A DNA stretch of 64,000 bases from Siphonodentalium dalli. Lineage: Eukaryota > Mollusca > Scaphopoda > Gadilida > Siphonodentaliidae. The notes beneath the pieces are model-generated. The model was not told the origin of the DNA, made no database searches, and saw nothing but the letters and a program-made list of their open reading frames with translations. This document shows, piece by piece, positions 35,901 to 54,700 of this stretch (position 1 is its first letter; each line of letters opens with the position of its first letter). The translations under genes and the position numbers were made by a program. The stretch covers positions 10,709,814 to 10,773,813 of the forward strand of contig CP136063.1 of the NCBI GenBank assembly GCA_032622095.1, given 5' to 3'.

Positions 35901-38900
35901 TATTATATATTAAGACCCCTTACACACCGATACGTATACGTGTAAATATATCCAACTATAATAATTATAATATTATTATATATTAAGACCCCTCACACAC
36001 CGATACGTATACGTGTAAATATATCCAACTATAATAATTATAATATTATTATATATTAAGACCCCTCACACACCGATACGTATACGTGTAAATATATCCA
36101 ACTCTAATAATTATAATATTATTATATTATAAGACCCCTCACACACCGATACGTATACGTGTAAATATATCGAACTATAATAATTATAATATTATTATAT
36201 ATTAAGACCCCTCACACACCGATACGTATACGTGTAAATATATCCAACTCTAATAATTATAATATTATTATATTATAAGACCCCTCACACACCGATACGT
36301 ATACGTGTAAATATATCCAACTATAATAATTATAATATTATTATATATTAAGACCCCTCACACACCGATACGTATACGTGTTCATATATCCAACTCTAAT
36401 AATTATAATATTATTATATATTAAGACCCCTCACTCACCGATACGTATACGTGTAAATATATCCAACTATAATAATTATAATATTATTATATATTAAGAC
36501 CCCTCACACACCGATACGTATACGTGTAAATATATCCAACTATAATAATTATAATATTATTATATATTAAGACCCCTCACACACCGATACGTATACGTGT
36601 AAATATATCCAACTATAATAATTAGAATATTATTATATATTAAGACCCCTCACACACCGATACGTATATGTGTAAATATATCCAACTATAATAATTATAA
36701 TATTATTATATATTAAGACCCCTCACACACCGATACGTATACGTGTAAATATATCCAACTATAATAATTATAATATTATTATATATTAAGACCCCTCACT
36801 CACCGATACGTATACGTGTAAATATATCCAACTATAATAATTATAATATTATTATATATTAAGACCCCTCACACACCGATACGTATACGTGTACATATAT
36901 CCAACTCTAATAATTATAATATTATTATATATTAAGACCCCTCACACACCGATACGTATACGTGTAAATATATCCAACTCTAATAATTATAATATTATTA
37001 TATATTAAGACCCCTCACACACCGATACGTATACGTGTAAATATATCCAACTCTAATAATTATAATATTATTATATATTAAGACCCCTCACACACCGATA
37101 CGTATACGTGTAAATATATCCAACTCTAATAATTATAATATTATTATATATTAAGACCCCTCACACACCGATACGTATACGTGTAAATATATCCAACTCT
37201 AATAATTATAATATTATTATATATAAAGACCCCTCACACACCGATACGTATACGTGTAAATATATCCAACTCTAATAATTATAATATTATTATATACTAA
37301 GACCCCTCACACACCGATACGTATACGTGTAAATATATCCAACTCTAATAATTATAATATTATTATATATTAAGACCCCTCACACACCGATACGTATACG
37401 TGTAAATATATCCAACTCTAATAATTATAATATTATTATATATTAAGACCCATCACACACCGATACGTATACGTGTAAATATATCCAACTCTAATAATTA
37501 TAATATTATTATATATAAACACCCCTCACACACCGATACGTATACGTGTAAATATATCCAACTCTAATAATTATAATATTATTATATATTAAGACCCCTA
37601 ACACACCGATACGTATACGTGTACATATATCCAACTCTAATAATTATAATATTATTATATATTAAGACCCCTCACTCACCGATACGTATACGTGTAAATA
37701 TATCCAACTATAATAATTATAATATTATTATATATTAAGACCCCTCACACACCGATACGTATACGTGTAAATATATCCAACTATAATAATTATAATATTA
37801 TTATATATTAAGACCCCTCACACACCGATACGTATACGTGTAAATATATCCAACTATAATAATTATAATATTATTATATATTAAGACCCCTCACACACCG
37901 ATACGTATATGTGTAAATATATCCAACTATAATAATTATAATATTATTATATATTAAGACCCCTCACACACCGATACGTATACGTATAAATATATCCAAC
38001 TATAATAATTATAATATTATTATATATTAAGACCCCTCACACACCGATACGTATACGTGTAAATATATCCAACTATAATAATTATAATATTATTATATAT
38101 TAAGACCCCTCACACACCGATACGTATATATGTAAATATATCCAACTATAATAATTATAATATTATTATATATTAAGACCCCTCACACACCGATACGTAT
38201 ATGTGTAAATATATCCAACTATAATAATTATAATATTATTATATATTAAGTCCCCTCACACACCGATACGTATACGTGTAAATATATCCAACTATAATAA
38301 TTATAATATTATTATATATTAAGACCCCTCACACACCGATACGTATATGTGTAAATATATCCAACTATAATAATTATAATATTATTATATATTAAGACCC
38401 CTTACACACCGATGCGTATACGTGTAAATATATCCAACTCTAATAATTATAATATTATTATATATTAAGACCCCTCACACACCGATACGTATACGTGTAA
38501 ATATATCCAACTATAATAATTATAATATTATTATATATTAAGACCCCTCACACACCGATACGTATACGTGTAAATATATCCAACTATAATAATTATAATA
38601 TTATTATATATTAAGTCCCCTCACACACCGATACGTATACGTGTAAATATATCGAACTATAATAATTATAATATTATTATATATTAAGACCCCTCACACA
38701 CCGATACGTATACGTGTAAATATATCCAACTATAATAATTATAATATTATTATATATTAAGACCCCTCACACACCGATACGTATACGTGTAAATATATCC
38801 AACTATAATAATTATAATATTATTATATATTAAGACCCCTCACACACCGATACGTATACGTGTAAATATATCCAACTATAATAATTATAATATTATTATA

Positions 38901-41900
38901 TATTAAGACCCCTCACACACCGATACGTATACGTGTAAATATATCCAACTATAATAATTATAATATTATTATATATTAAGACCCCTCACACACCGATACG
39001 TATACGTGTAAATATATCCAACTATAATAATTATAATATTATTATATATTAAGACCCCTCACACACCGATACGTATACGTGTAAATATATCCAACTCTAA
39101 TAATTATAATATTATTATATATTAAGACCCCTCACACACCGATACGTATACGTGTAAATATATCCAACTCTAATAATTATAATATTATTATATATTAAGA
39201 CCCCTCACACACCGATACGTATACGTGTAAATATATCCAACTCTAATAATTATAATATTATTATATATTAAGACCCCTCACACACCGATACGTATACGTG
39301 TAAATATATCCAACTCTAATAATTATAATATTATTATATATAAAGACCCCTCACACACCGATACGTATACGTGTAAATATATCCAACTCTAATAATTATA
39401 ATATTATTATATACTAAGACCCCTCACACACCGATACGTATACGTGTAAATATATCCAACTCTAATAATTATAATATTATTATATATTAAGACCCCTCAC
39501 ACACCGATACGTATACGTGTAAATATATCCAACTCTAATAATTATAATATTATTATATATTAAGACCCATCACACACCGATACGTATACGTGTAAATATA
39601 TCCAACTCTAATAATTATAATATTATTATATATAAACACCCCTCACACACCGATACGTATACGTGTAAATATATCCAACTCTAATAATTATAATATTATT
39701 ATATATTAAGACCCCTCACACACCGATACGTATACGTGTACATATATCCAACTCTAATAATTATAATATTATTATATATTAAGACCCCTCACTCACCGAT
39801 ACGTATACGTGTAAATATATCCAACTATAATAATTATAATATTATTATATATTAAGACCCCTCACACACCGATACGTATACGTGTAAATATATCCAACTA
39901 TAATAATTATAATATTATTATATATTAAGACCCCTCACACACCGATACGTATACGTGTAAATATATCCAACTATAATAATTATAATATTATTATATATTA
40001 AGACCCCTCACACACCGATACGTATATGTGTAAATATATCCAACTATAATAATTATAATATTATTATATATTAAGACCCCTCACACACCGATACGTATAC
40101 GTATAAATATATCCAACTATAATAATTATAATATTATTATATATTAAGACCCCTCACACACCGATACGTATACGTGTAAATATATCCAACTATAATAATT
40201 ATAATATTATTATATATTAAGACCCCTTACACACCGATACGTATATATGTAAATATATCCAACTATAATAATTATAATATTATTATATATTAAGACCCCT
40301 CACACACCGATACGTATATGTGTAAATATATCCAACTATAATAATTATAATATTATTATATATTAAGTCCCCTCACACACCGATACGTATACGTGTAAAT
40401 ATATCCAACTATAATAATTATAATATTATTATATATTAAGACCCCTCACACACCGATACGTATATGTGTAAATATATCCAACTATAATAATTATAATATT
40501 ATTATATATTAAGACCCCTTACACACCGATGCGTATACGTGTAAATATATCCAACTCTAATAATTATAATATTATTATATATTAAGACCCCTCACACACC
40601 GATACGTATACGTGTAAATATATCCAACTATAATAATTATAATATTATTATATATTAAGACCCCTCACACACCGATACGTATACGTGTAAATATATCCAA
40701 CTATAATAATTATAATATTATTATATATTAAGTCCCCTCACACACCGATACGTATACGTGTAAATATATCGAACTATAATAATTATAATATTATTATATA
40801 TTAAGACCCCTCACACACCGATACGTATACGTGTAAATATATCCAACTATAATAATTATAATATTATTATATATTAAGACCCCTCACACACCGATACGTA
40901 TACGTGTAAATATATCCAACTATAATAATTATAATATTATTATATATTAAGACCCCTCACACACCGATACGTATACGTGTAAATATATCCAACTATAATA
41001 ATTATAATATTATTATATATTAAGACCCCTCACACACCGATACGTATACGTGTAAATATATCCAACTATAATAATTATAATATTATTATATATTAAGACC
41101 CCTCACACACCGATACGTATACGTGTAAATATATCCAACTATAATAATTATAATATTATTATATATTAAGACCCCTCACACACCGATACGTATACGTGTA
41201 AATATATCCAACTATAATAATTATAATATTATTATATATTAAGACCCCTCACACACCGATACGTATACGTGTAAATATATCCAACTATAATAATTATATT
41301 ATTATATATTAAGACCCCTCACACACCGATACGTATACGTGTAAATATATCCAACTATAATAATTATAATATTATTATATATTAAGACCCCTCACACACC
41401 GATACGTATACGTGTAAATATATCCAACTATAATAATTATAATATTATTATATATTAAGACCCCTCACACACCGATACGTATACGTGTAAATATATCCAA
41501 CTCTAATAATTATAATATTATTATATATTAAGACCCCTCACACACCGATACGTATACGTGTAAATATATCCAACTCTAATAATTATAATATTATTATATA
41601 TTAAGACCCCTCACACACCGATACGTATACGTGTAAATATATCCAACTCTAATAATTATAATATTATTATATATTAAGACCCCTCACACACCGATACGTA
41701 TACGTGTAAATATATCCAACTCTAATAATTATAATATTATTATATATTAAGACCCCTCACACACCGATACGTATACGTGTAAATATATCCAACTATAATA
41801 ATTATAATATTATTATATATTAAGACCCCTCACACACCGATACGTATACGTGTAAATATATCCAACTATAATAATTATAATATTATTATATATTAAGACC

Positions 41901-44900
41901 CCTCACACACCGATACGTATACGTGTAAATATATCCAACTATAATAATTATAATATTATTATATATTAAGACCCCTCACACACCGATACGTATACGTGTA
42001 AATATATCCAACTATAATAATTATATTATTATATATTAAGACCCCTCACACACCGATACGTATACGTGTAAATATATCCAACTATAATAATTATAATATT
42101 ATTATATATTAAGACCCCTCACACACCGATACGTATACGTGTAAATATATCCAACTATAATAATTATAATATTATTATATATTAAGACCCCTCACACACC
42201 GATACGTATACGTGTAAATATATCCAACTCTAATAATTATAATATTATTATATATTAAGACCCCTCACACACCGATACGTATACGTGTAAATATATCCAA
42301 CTCTAATAATTATAATATTATTATATATTAAGACCCCTCACACACCGATACGTATACGTGTAAATATATCCAACTCTAATAATTATAATATTATTATATA
42401 TTAAGACCCCTCACACACCGATACGTATACGTGTAAATATATCCAACTCTAATAATTATAATATTAGTATATATAAAGACCCCTCACACACCGATACGTA
42501 TACGTGTAAATATATCCAACTCTAATAATTATAATATTATTATATATTAAGACCCCTCACACACCGATACGTATACGTGTAAATATATCCAACTCTAATA
42601 ATTATAATATTATTATATATTAAGACCCCTCACACACCGATACGTATACGTGTAAATATATCCAACTCTAATAATTATAATATTATTATATATTAAGACC
42701 CCTCACACACCGATACGTATACGTGTAAATATATCCAACTCTAATAATTATAATATTATTATATATTAAGACCCATCACACACCGATACGTATACGTGTA
42801 AATATATCCAACTCTAATAATTATAATATTATTATATATAAAGACCCCTCACACACCGATACGTATACGTGTAAATATATCCAACTCTAATAATTATAAT
42901 ATTATTATATATTAAGACCCCTCACACACCGATACGTATACGTGTACATATATCCAACTCTAATAATTATAATATTATTATATATTAAGACCCCTCACTC
43001 ACCGATACGTATACGTGTAAATATATCCAACTATAATAATTATAATATTATTATATAGTAAGACCCCTCACACACCGATACGTATACGTGTAAATATATC
43101 CAACTATAATAATTATAATATTATTATATATTAAGACCCCTCACACACCGATACGTATACGTGTAAATATATCCAACTATAATAATTATAATATTATTAT
43201 ATATTAAGACCCCTCACACACCGATACGTATATGTGTAAATATATCCAACTATAATAATTATAATATTATTATATATTAAGACCCCTCACACACCGATAC
43301 GTATACGTGTAAATATATCCAACTATAATAATTATAATATTATTATATATTAAGACCCCTCACACACCGATACGTATACGTGTAAATATATCCAACTATA
43401 ATAATTATAATATTATTATATATTAAGACCCCTTACACACCGATACGTATACGTGTAAATATATCCAACTATAATAATTATAATATTATTATATATTAAG
43501 ACCCCTCACACACCGATACGTATACGTGTAAATATATCGAACTATAATAATTATAATATTATTATATATTAAGACCCCTCACACACCGATACGTATACGT
43601 GTAAATATATCCAACTCTAATAATTATAATATTATTATATTATAAGACCCCTCACACACCGATACGTATACGTGTAAATATATCCAACTATAATAATTAT
43701 AATATTATTATATATTAAGACCCCTCACACACCGATACGTATACGTGTACATATATCCAACTCTAATAATTATAATATTATTATATATTAAGACCCCTCA
43801 ATCACCGATACGTATACGTGTAAATATATCCAACTATAATAATTATAATATTATTATATATTAAGACCCCTCACACACCGATACGTATATGTGTAAATAT
43901 ATCCAACTATAATAATTATAATATTATTATATATTAAGTCCCCTCACACACCGATACGTATACGTGTAAATATATCCAACTATAATAATTATAATATTAT
44001 TATATATTAAGACCCCTCACACACCGATACGTATATGTGTAAATATATCCAACTATAATAATTATAATATTATTATATATTAAGACCCCTTACACACCGA
44101 TGCGTATACGTGTAAATATATCCAACTCTAATAATTCTAATATTATTATATATTAAGACCCCTTACACACCGATACGTATACGTGTAAATATATCCAACT
44201 ATAATAATTATAATATTATTATATATTAAGACCCCTCACACACCGATACGTATACGTGTAAATACATCCAACTATAATAATTATAATATTATTATATATT
44301 AAGTCCCCTCACACACCGATACGTATACGTGTAAAATATCCAACTATAATAATTATAATATTATTATATATTAAGACCCCTCACACACCGATACGTATAC
44401 GTGTAAATATATCCAACTATAATAATTATAATATTATTATATATTAAGACCCCTCACACACCGATACGTATACGTGTAAATATATCCAACTATAATAATT
44501 ATAATATTATTATATATTAAGACCCCTCACACACCGATACGTATACGTGTAAATATATCCAACTATAATAATTATAATATTATTATATATTAAGACCCCT
44601 CACACACCGATACGTATACGTGTAAATATATCCAACTATAATAATTATAATATTATTATATATTAAGACCCCTCACACACCGATACGTATACGTGTAAAT
44701 ATATCCAACTATAATAATTATAATATTATTATATATTAAGACCCCTCACACACCGATACGTATACGTGTAAATATATCCAACTATAATGATTATAATATT
44801 ATTATATATTAAGACCCCTCACACACCGATACGTATACGTGTAAATATATCCAACTATAATAATTATATTATTATATATTAAGACCCCTCACACACCGAT

Positions 44901-47900
44901 ACGTATACGTGTAAATATATCCAACTATAATAATTATAATATTATTATATATTAAGACCCCTCACACACCGATACGTATACGTGTAAATATATCCAACTA
45001 TAATAATTATAATATTATTATATATTAAGACCCCTCACACACCGATACGTATACGTGTAAATATATCCAACTATAATAATTATAATATTATTATATATTA
45101 AGACCCCTCACACACCGATTCGTATACGTGTAAATATATCCAACTATAATAATTATAATATTATTATATATTAAGACCCCTCACACACCGATACGTATAC
45201 GTGTAAATATATCCAACTCTAATAATTATAATATTATTATATATTAAGACCCCTCACACACCGATACGTATACGTGTAAATATATCCAACTCTAATAATT
45301 ATAATATTATTATATATTAAGACCCCTCACACACCGATACGTATACGTGTAAATATATCCAACTCTAATAATTATAATATTATTATATATTAAGACCCCT
45401 CACACACCGATACGTATACGTGTAAATATATCCAACTATAATAATTATAATATTATTATATATTAAGACCCCTCACACACCGATACGTATACGTGTAAAT
45501 ATATCCAACTCTAATAATTATAATATTATTATATATAAAGACCCCTCACACACCGATACGTATACGTGTAAATATATCCAACTCTAATAATTATAATATT
45601 ATTATATATTAAGACCCCTCACACACCGATACGTATACGTGTAAATATATCCAACTCTAATAATTATAATATTATTATATATTAAGACCCATCACACACC
45701 GATACGTATACGTGTAAATATATCCAACTCTAATAATTATAATATTATTATATATAAAGACCCCTCACACACCGATACGTATACGTGTAAATATATCCAA
45801 CTCTAATAATTATAATATTATTATATATTAAGACCCCTCACACACCGATACGTATACGTGTACATATATCCAACTCTAATAATTATAATATTATTATATA
45901 TTAAGACCCATCACTCACCGATACGTATACGTGTAAATATATCCAACTATAATAATTATAATATTATTATATAGTAAGACCCCTCACACACCGATACGTA
46001 TACGTGTAAATATATCCAACTATAATAATTATAATATTATTATATATTAAGACCCCTCACACACCGATACGTATACGTGTAAATATATCCAACTATAATA
46101 ATTATAATATTATTATATATTAAGACCCCTCACACACCGATACGTATATGTGTAAATATATCCAACTATAATAATTATAATATTATTATATATTAAGACC
46201 CCTCACACACCGATACGTATACGTGTAAATATATCCAACTATAATAATTATAATATTATTATATATTAAGACCCCTCACATACCGATACGTATACGTGTA
46301 AATATATCCAACTATAATAATTATAATATTATTATATATTAAGACCCTTACACACCGATACGTATACGTGTAAATATATCCAACTATAATAATTATAATA
46401 TTATTATATATTAAGACCCCTCACACACCGATACGTATATGTGTAAATATATCCAACTATAATAATTATAATATTATTATATATTAAGACCCCTCACACA
46501 CCGATACGTATATGTGTAAATATATCCAACTATAATAATTATAATATTATTATATATTAAGACCCCTTACACACCGATGCGTATACGTGTAAATATATCC
46601 AACTCTAATAATTATAATATTATTATATATTAAGACCCCTTACACACCGATACGTATACGTGTAAATATATCCAACTCTAATAATTATAATATTATTATA
46701 TATTAAGACCCCTTACACACCGATACGTATACGTGTAAATATATCCAACTATAATAATTATAATATTATTATATATTAAGACCCCTCACACACCGATACG
46801 TATACGTGTAAATATATCCAACTATAATAATTATAATATTATTATATATTAAGACCCCTCACACACCGATACGTATACGTGTAAATATATCCAACTCTAA
46901 TAATTATAATATTATTATATTATAAGACCCCTCACACACCGATACGTATACGTGTAAATATATCCAACTATAATAATTATAATATTATTATATATTAAGA
47001 CCCCTCACACACCGATACGTATACGTGTAAATATATCCAACTCTAATAATTATAATATTATTATATTATAAGACCCCTCACACACCGATACGTATACGTG
47101 TAAATATATCCAACTATAATAATTATAATATTATTATATATTAAGACCCCTCACACACCGATACGTATACGTGTACATATATCCAACTCTAATAATTATA
47201 ATATTATTATATATTAAGACCCCTCACTCACCGATACGTATACGTGTAAATATATCCAACTATAATAATTATAATATTATTATATATTAAGACCCCTCAC
47301 ACACCGATACGTATACGTGTAAATATATCCAACTATAATAATAATAATATTATTATATATTAAGACCCCTCACACACCGATACGTATACGTGTAAATATA
47401 TCCAACTATAATAATTAGAATATTATTATATATTAAGACCCCTCACACACCGATACGTATATGTGTAAATATATCCAACTATAATAATTATAATATTATT
47501 ATATATTAAGACCCCTCACACACCGATACGTATACGTGTAAATATATCCAACTATAATAATTATAATATTATTATATATTAAGACCCCTCACTCACCGAT
47601 ACGTATACGTGTAAATATATCCAACTATAATAATTATAATATTATTATATATTAAGACCCCCTCACACACCGATACGTATACGTGTACATATATCCAACT
47701 CTAATAATTATAATATTATTATATATTAAGACCCATCACTCACCGATACGTATACGTGTAAATATATCCAACTATAATAATTATAATATTATTATATATT
47801 AAGACCCCTCACACACCGATACGTATACGTGTAAATATATCCAACTCTAATAATTATAATATTATTATATATAAAGACCCCTCACACACCGATACGTATA

Positions 47901-50900
47901 CGTGTAAATATATCCAACTCTAATAATTATAATATTATTATATATTAAGACCCCTCACACACCGATACGTATACGTGTAAATATATCCAACTCTAATAAT
48001 TATAATATTATTATATATTAAGACCCATCACACACCGATACGTATACGTGTAAATATATCCAACTCTAATAATTATAATATTATTATATATTAAGACCCC
48101 TTACACACCGATACGTATACGTGTAAATATATCCAACTATAATAATTATAATATTATTATATATTAAGACCCCTCACACACCGATACGTATACGTGTAAA
48201 TATATCCAACTATAATAATTATAATATTATTATATATTAAGACCCCTCACACACCGATACGTATACGTGTAAATATATCCAACTCTAATAATTATAATAT
48301 TATTATATTATAAGACCCCTCACACACCGATACGTATACGTGTAAATATATCCAACTATAATAATTATAATATTATTATATATTAAGACCCCTCACACAC
48401 CGATACGTATACGTGTAAATATATCCAACTCTAATAATTATAATATTATTATATTATAAGACCCCCTCACACACCGATACGTATACGTGTAAATATATCC
48501 AACTATAATAATTATAATATTATTATATATTAAGACCCCTCACACACCGATACGTATACGTGTACATATATCCAACTCTAATAATTATAATTATTATTAT
48601 ATATTAAGACCCCTCACTCACCGATACGTATACGTGTAAATATATCCAACTATAATAATTATAATATTATTATATATTAAGACCCCTCACACACCGATAC
48701 GTATACGTGTAAATATATCCAACTATAATAATAATAATATTATTATATATTAAGACCCCTCACACACCGATACGTATACGTGTAAATATATCCAACTATA
48801 ATAATTAGAATATTATTATATATTAAGACCCCTCACACACCGATACGTATATGTGTAAATATATCCAACTATAATAATTATAATATTATTATATATTAAG
48901 ACCCCTCACACACCGATACGTATACGTGTAAATATATCCAACTATAATAATTATAATATTATTATATATTAAGACCCCTCACTCACCGATACGTATACGT
49001 GTAAATATATCCAACTATAATAATTATAATATTATTATATATAAGACCCCTCACACACCGATACGTATACGTGTACATATATCCAACTCTAATAATTATA
49101 ATATTATTATATATTAAGACCCCTCACTCACCGATACGTATACGTGTAAATATATCCAACTATAATAATTATAATATTATTATATATTAAGACCCCTCAC
49201 ACACCGATACGTATACGTGTAAATATATCCAACTATAATAATTATAATATTATTATATATTAAGACCCCTCACACACCGATACGTATATGTGTAAATATA
49301 TCCAACTATAATAATTATAATATTATTATATATTAAGTCTCCTCACACACCGGTACGTATACGTGTAAATATATCCAACTATAATAATTATAATATTATT
49401 ATATATTAAGACCCCTCACACACCGATACGTATATGTGTAAATATATCCAACTATAATAATTATAATATTATTATATATTAAGACCCCTTACACACGATG
49501 CGTATACGTGTAAATATATCCAAACCTAATAATTATAATATTATTATATATTAAGACCCCTTACACACTGATACGTATACGTGTAAATATATCCAACTCT
49601 AATAATTATAATATTATTATATATTAAGACCCCTTACACACCGATACGTATACGTGTAAATATATCCAACTATAATAATTATAATATTATTATATATTAA
49701 GACCCCTCACACACCGATACGTATACGTGTAAATATATCCAACTATAATAATTATAATATTATTATATATTAAGACCCCTCACACACCGATACGTATACG
49801 TGTAAATATATCCAACTCTAATAATTATAATATTATTATATTATAAGACCCCTCACACACCGATACGTATACGTGTAAATATATCCAACTATAATAATTA
49901 TAATATTATTATATATTAAGACCCCTCACACACCGATACGTATACGTGTAAATATATCCAACTCTAATAATTATAATATTATTATATTATAAGACCCCTC
50001 ACACACCGATACGTATACGTGTAAATATATCCAACTATAATAATTATAATATTATTATATATTAAGACCCCTCACACACCGATACGTATACGTGTACATA
50101 TATCCAACTCTAATAATTTTAATATTATTATATATTAAGACCCCTCACTCACCGATACGTATACGTGTAAATATATCCAACTATAATAATTATAATATTA
50201 TTATATATTAAGACCCCTCACACACCGATACGTATACGTGTAAATATATCCAACTATAATAATAATAATATTATTATATATTAAGACCCCTCACACACCG
50301 ATACGTATACGTGTAAATATATCCAACTATAATAATTAGAATATTATTATATATTAAGACCCCTCACACACCGATACGTATATGTGTAAATATATCCAAC
50401 TATAATAATTATAATATTATTATATATTAAGACCCCTCACACACCGATACGTATACGTGTAAATATATCCAACTATAATAATTATAATATTATTATATAT
50501 TAAGACCCCTCACTCACCGATACGTATACGTGTAAATATATCCAACTATAATAATTATAATATTATTATATATTAAGACCCCTCACACACCGATACGTAT
50601 ACGTGTACATATATCCAACTCTAATAATTATAATATTATTATATATTAAGACCCCTCACTCACCGATACGTATACGTGTAAATATATCCAACTATAATAA
50701 TTATAATATTATTATATATTAAGACCCCTCACACACCGATACGTATACGTGTAAATATATCCAACTATAATAATTATAATATTATTATATATTAAGACCC
50801 CTCACACACCGATACGTATACGTGTAAATATATCCAACTATAATAATTATAATATTATTATATATTAAGACCCCTCACACACCGATACGTATACGTGTAA

Positions 50901-51778
50901 ATATATCCAACTCTAATAATTATAATATTATTATATATTAAGACCCCTCACACACCGATACGTATACGTGTAAATATATCCAACTCTAATAATTATAATA
51001 TTATTATATATTAAGACCCCTCACACACCGATACGTATACGTGTAAATATATCCAACTCTAATAATTATAATATTATTATATATTAAGACCCCTCACACA
51101 CCGATACGTATACGTGTAAATATATCCAACTCTAATAATTATAATATTATTATATATTAAGACCCCTCACACACCGATACGTATACGTGTAAATATATCC
51201 AACTATAATAATTATAATATTATTATATATTAAGACCCCTCACACACCGATACGTATACGTGTAAATATATCCAACTATAATAATTATAATATTATTATA
51301 TATTAAGACCCCTCACACACCGATACGTATACGTGTAAATATATCCAACTCTAATAATTATAATATTATTATATATTAAGACCCCTCACACACCGATACG
51401 TATACGTGTAAATATATCCAACTCTAATAATTATAATATTATTATATATTAAGACCCATCACACACCGATACGTATACGTGTAAATATATCCAACTCTAA
51501 TAATTATAATATTATTATATATTAAGACCCATCACACACCGATACGTATACGTGTAAATATATCCAACTCTAATAATTATAATATTATTATATATAAAGA
51601 CCCCTCACACACCGATACGTATACGTGTAAATATATCCAACTCTAATAATTATAATATTATATATATTAAGACCCCTCAATCACCGATACGTATACGTGT
51701 AAATATATCCAACTATAATAATTATAATATTATTATATATTAAGACCCCTCACACACCGATACGTATATGTGTAAATA
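32996..51778 (+). repeat. 73-bp satellite, second block (~257 monomers) with 2,117-bp higher-order repeat
   Basis: Continuous head-to-tail monomers of the same 73-bp unit as at 26595. Rare variants recur 2,117 bp apart (29 x 73). TTATATTATAAG is at 34001 and 36118, AAGTCTCCTC at about 33503 and 35620, AATTAGAATATT at 34504 and 36621, TATACTAAG near 37295 and 39412, and AAGTCCCCTC at 38248 and 40365. Further right the period changes to other multiples of 73. Spacing is strictly regular up to about 41.2 kb; occasional indels appear beyond that. Function is unknown; a centromeric or subtelomeric satellite is one possibility. Confidence 0.97.
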
Positions 51779-54700
51779 TATACGTATCGGTGTGTGAGGG
51801 GTCTTAATATATAATAATATTATAATTATTATAGTTGGATATATTTACACGTATACGTATCGGTGATTGAGGGGTCTTAATATATAATAATATTATAATT
51901 ATTAGAGTTGGATATATTTACACGTATACGTATCGGTGTGTGAGGGGTCTTTATATATAATAATATTATAATTATTAGAGTTGGATATATTTACACGTAT
52001 ACGTATCGGTGTGTGATGGGTCTTAATATATAATAATATTATAATTATTAGAGTTGGATATATTTACACGTATACGTATCGGTGTGTGATGGGTCTTAAT
52101 ATATAATAATATTATAATTATTAGAGTTGGATATATTTACACGTAATACGTATCGGTGTGTGAGGGGTCTTAATATATAATAATATTATAATTATTAGAG
52201 TTGGATATATTTACACGTATACGTATCGGTGTGTGAGGGGTCTTAATATATAATAATATTATAATTATTATAGTTGGATATATTTACACGTATACGTATC
52301 GGTGTGTGAGGGGTCTTAATATATAATAATATTATAATTATTATAGTTGGATATATTTACACGTATACGTATCGGTGTGTGAGGGGTCTTAATATATAAT
52401 AATATTATAATTATTAGAGTTGGATATATTTACACGTATACGTATCGGTGTGTGAGGGGTCTTAATATATAATAATATTATAATTATTAGAGTTGGATAT
52501 ATTTACACGTATACGTATCGGTGTGTGAGGGTCTTAATATATAATAATATTATAATTATTAGAGTTGGATATATTTACACGTATACGTATCGGTGCATGT
52601 GAGGGGTCTTAATATATAATAAATTATAATTATTAGAGTTGGATATATTTACACGTATACGTATCGGTGTGTGAGGGGTCTTAATATATAATAATATTAT
52701 AATTATTATAGTTGGATATATTTACACGTATACGTATCGGTGTGTGAGGGGTCTTAATATATAATAATATTATAATTATTATAGTTGGATATATTTACAC
52801 GTATACGTATCGGTGTGTGAGGGGTCTTAATATATAATAATATTATAATTATTATAGTTGGAAATATTTACACGTATACGTATCGGTGAGTGAGGGGTCT
52901 TAATATATAATAATATTATAATTATTAGAGTTGGATATATGTACACGTATACGTATCGGTGTGTGAGGGGTCTTAATATATAATAATATTATAATTATTA
53001 TAGTTGGATATATTTACACGTATACGTATCGGTGAGTGAGGGGTCTTAATATTATAATAATATTATAATTATTATAGTTGGATATATTTACACGTATACG
53101 TATCGGTGTGTGAGGGGTCTTAATATATAATAATATTATAATTATTATAGTTGGATATATTTACACATATACGTATCGGTGTGTGAGGGGTCTTAATATA
53201 TAATAATATTCTAATTATTATAGTTGGATATATTTACACGTATACGTATCGGTGTGTAGTGAGGGGTCTTAATATATAATAATATTATTATTATTATAGT
53301 TGGATATATTTACACGTATACGTATCGGTGTGTGAGGGGTCTTAATATATAATAATATTATAATTATTATAGTTGGATATATTTACACGTATACGTATCG
53401 GTGAGTGAGGGGTCTTAATACTCATAATAATATTAAAATTATTAGAGTTGGATATATGTACACGTATACGTATCGGTGTGTGAGGGGTCTTAATATATAA
53501 TAATATTATAATTATTATAGTTGGATATATTTAACACGTATACGTATCGGTGTGTGAGGGGTCTTATAATATAATAATATTATAATATTAGAGTTGGATA
53601 TATTTACACGTATACGTATCGGTGTGTGAGGGGTCTTAATATATAATAATATTATAATTATTATAGTTGGATATATTTACACGTATACGTATCGGTGTGT
53701 GAGAGGGTCTTATAATATAATAATATTATAATTATTAGAGTTGGATATATTTACACGTATACGTATCGGTGTGTGAGGGGTCTTAATATATAATAATATT
53801 ATAATTATTATAGTTGGATATATTTACACGTATACGTATCGGTGTGTGAGGGGTCTTAATATATAATAATATTATAATTATTATAGTTGGATATATTTAC
53901 ACGTATACGTATCGGTGTGTAAGGGGTCTTAATATATAATAATATATAATTATTAGAGTTGGATATATTTACACGTATACGTATCAGTGTGTAAGGGGTC
54001 TAATATATAATAATATTATAATTATTAGGTTTGGATATATTTACACGTATACGCATCGGTGTGTAAGGGGTCTTAATATATAATAATATTATAATTATTA
54101 TAGTTGGATATATTTACACATATACGTATCGGTGTGTGAGGGGTCTTAATATATAATAATATTATAATTATTATAGTTGGATATATTTTACACGTATACG
54201 TACCGGTGTGTGAGGAGACTTAATATATAATAATATTATAATTATTATAGTTGGATATATTTACACATATACGTATCGGTGTGTGAGGGGTCTTAATATA
54301 TAATAATATTATAATTATTATAGTTGGATATATTTACACGTATACGTATCGGTGTGTGAGGGGTCTTAATATATAATAATATTATAATTATTATAGTTGG
54401 ATATATTTACACGTATACGTATCGGTGAGTGAGGGGTCTTAATATATAATAATATTATAATTATTAGAGTTGGATATATGTACACGTATACGTACTCGGT
54501 GTGTGAGGGGTCTTAATATATAATAATATTATAATTATTATAGTTGGATATATTTACACGTATACGTATCGGTGAGTGAGGGGTCTTAATATATAATAAT
54601 ATTATAATTATTATAGTTGGATATATTTACACGTATACGTATCGGTGTGTGAGGGGTCTTAATATATAATAATATATATAATTATTATAGTTGGATATAT

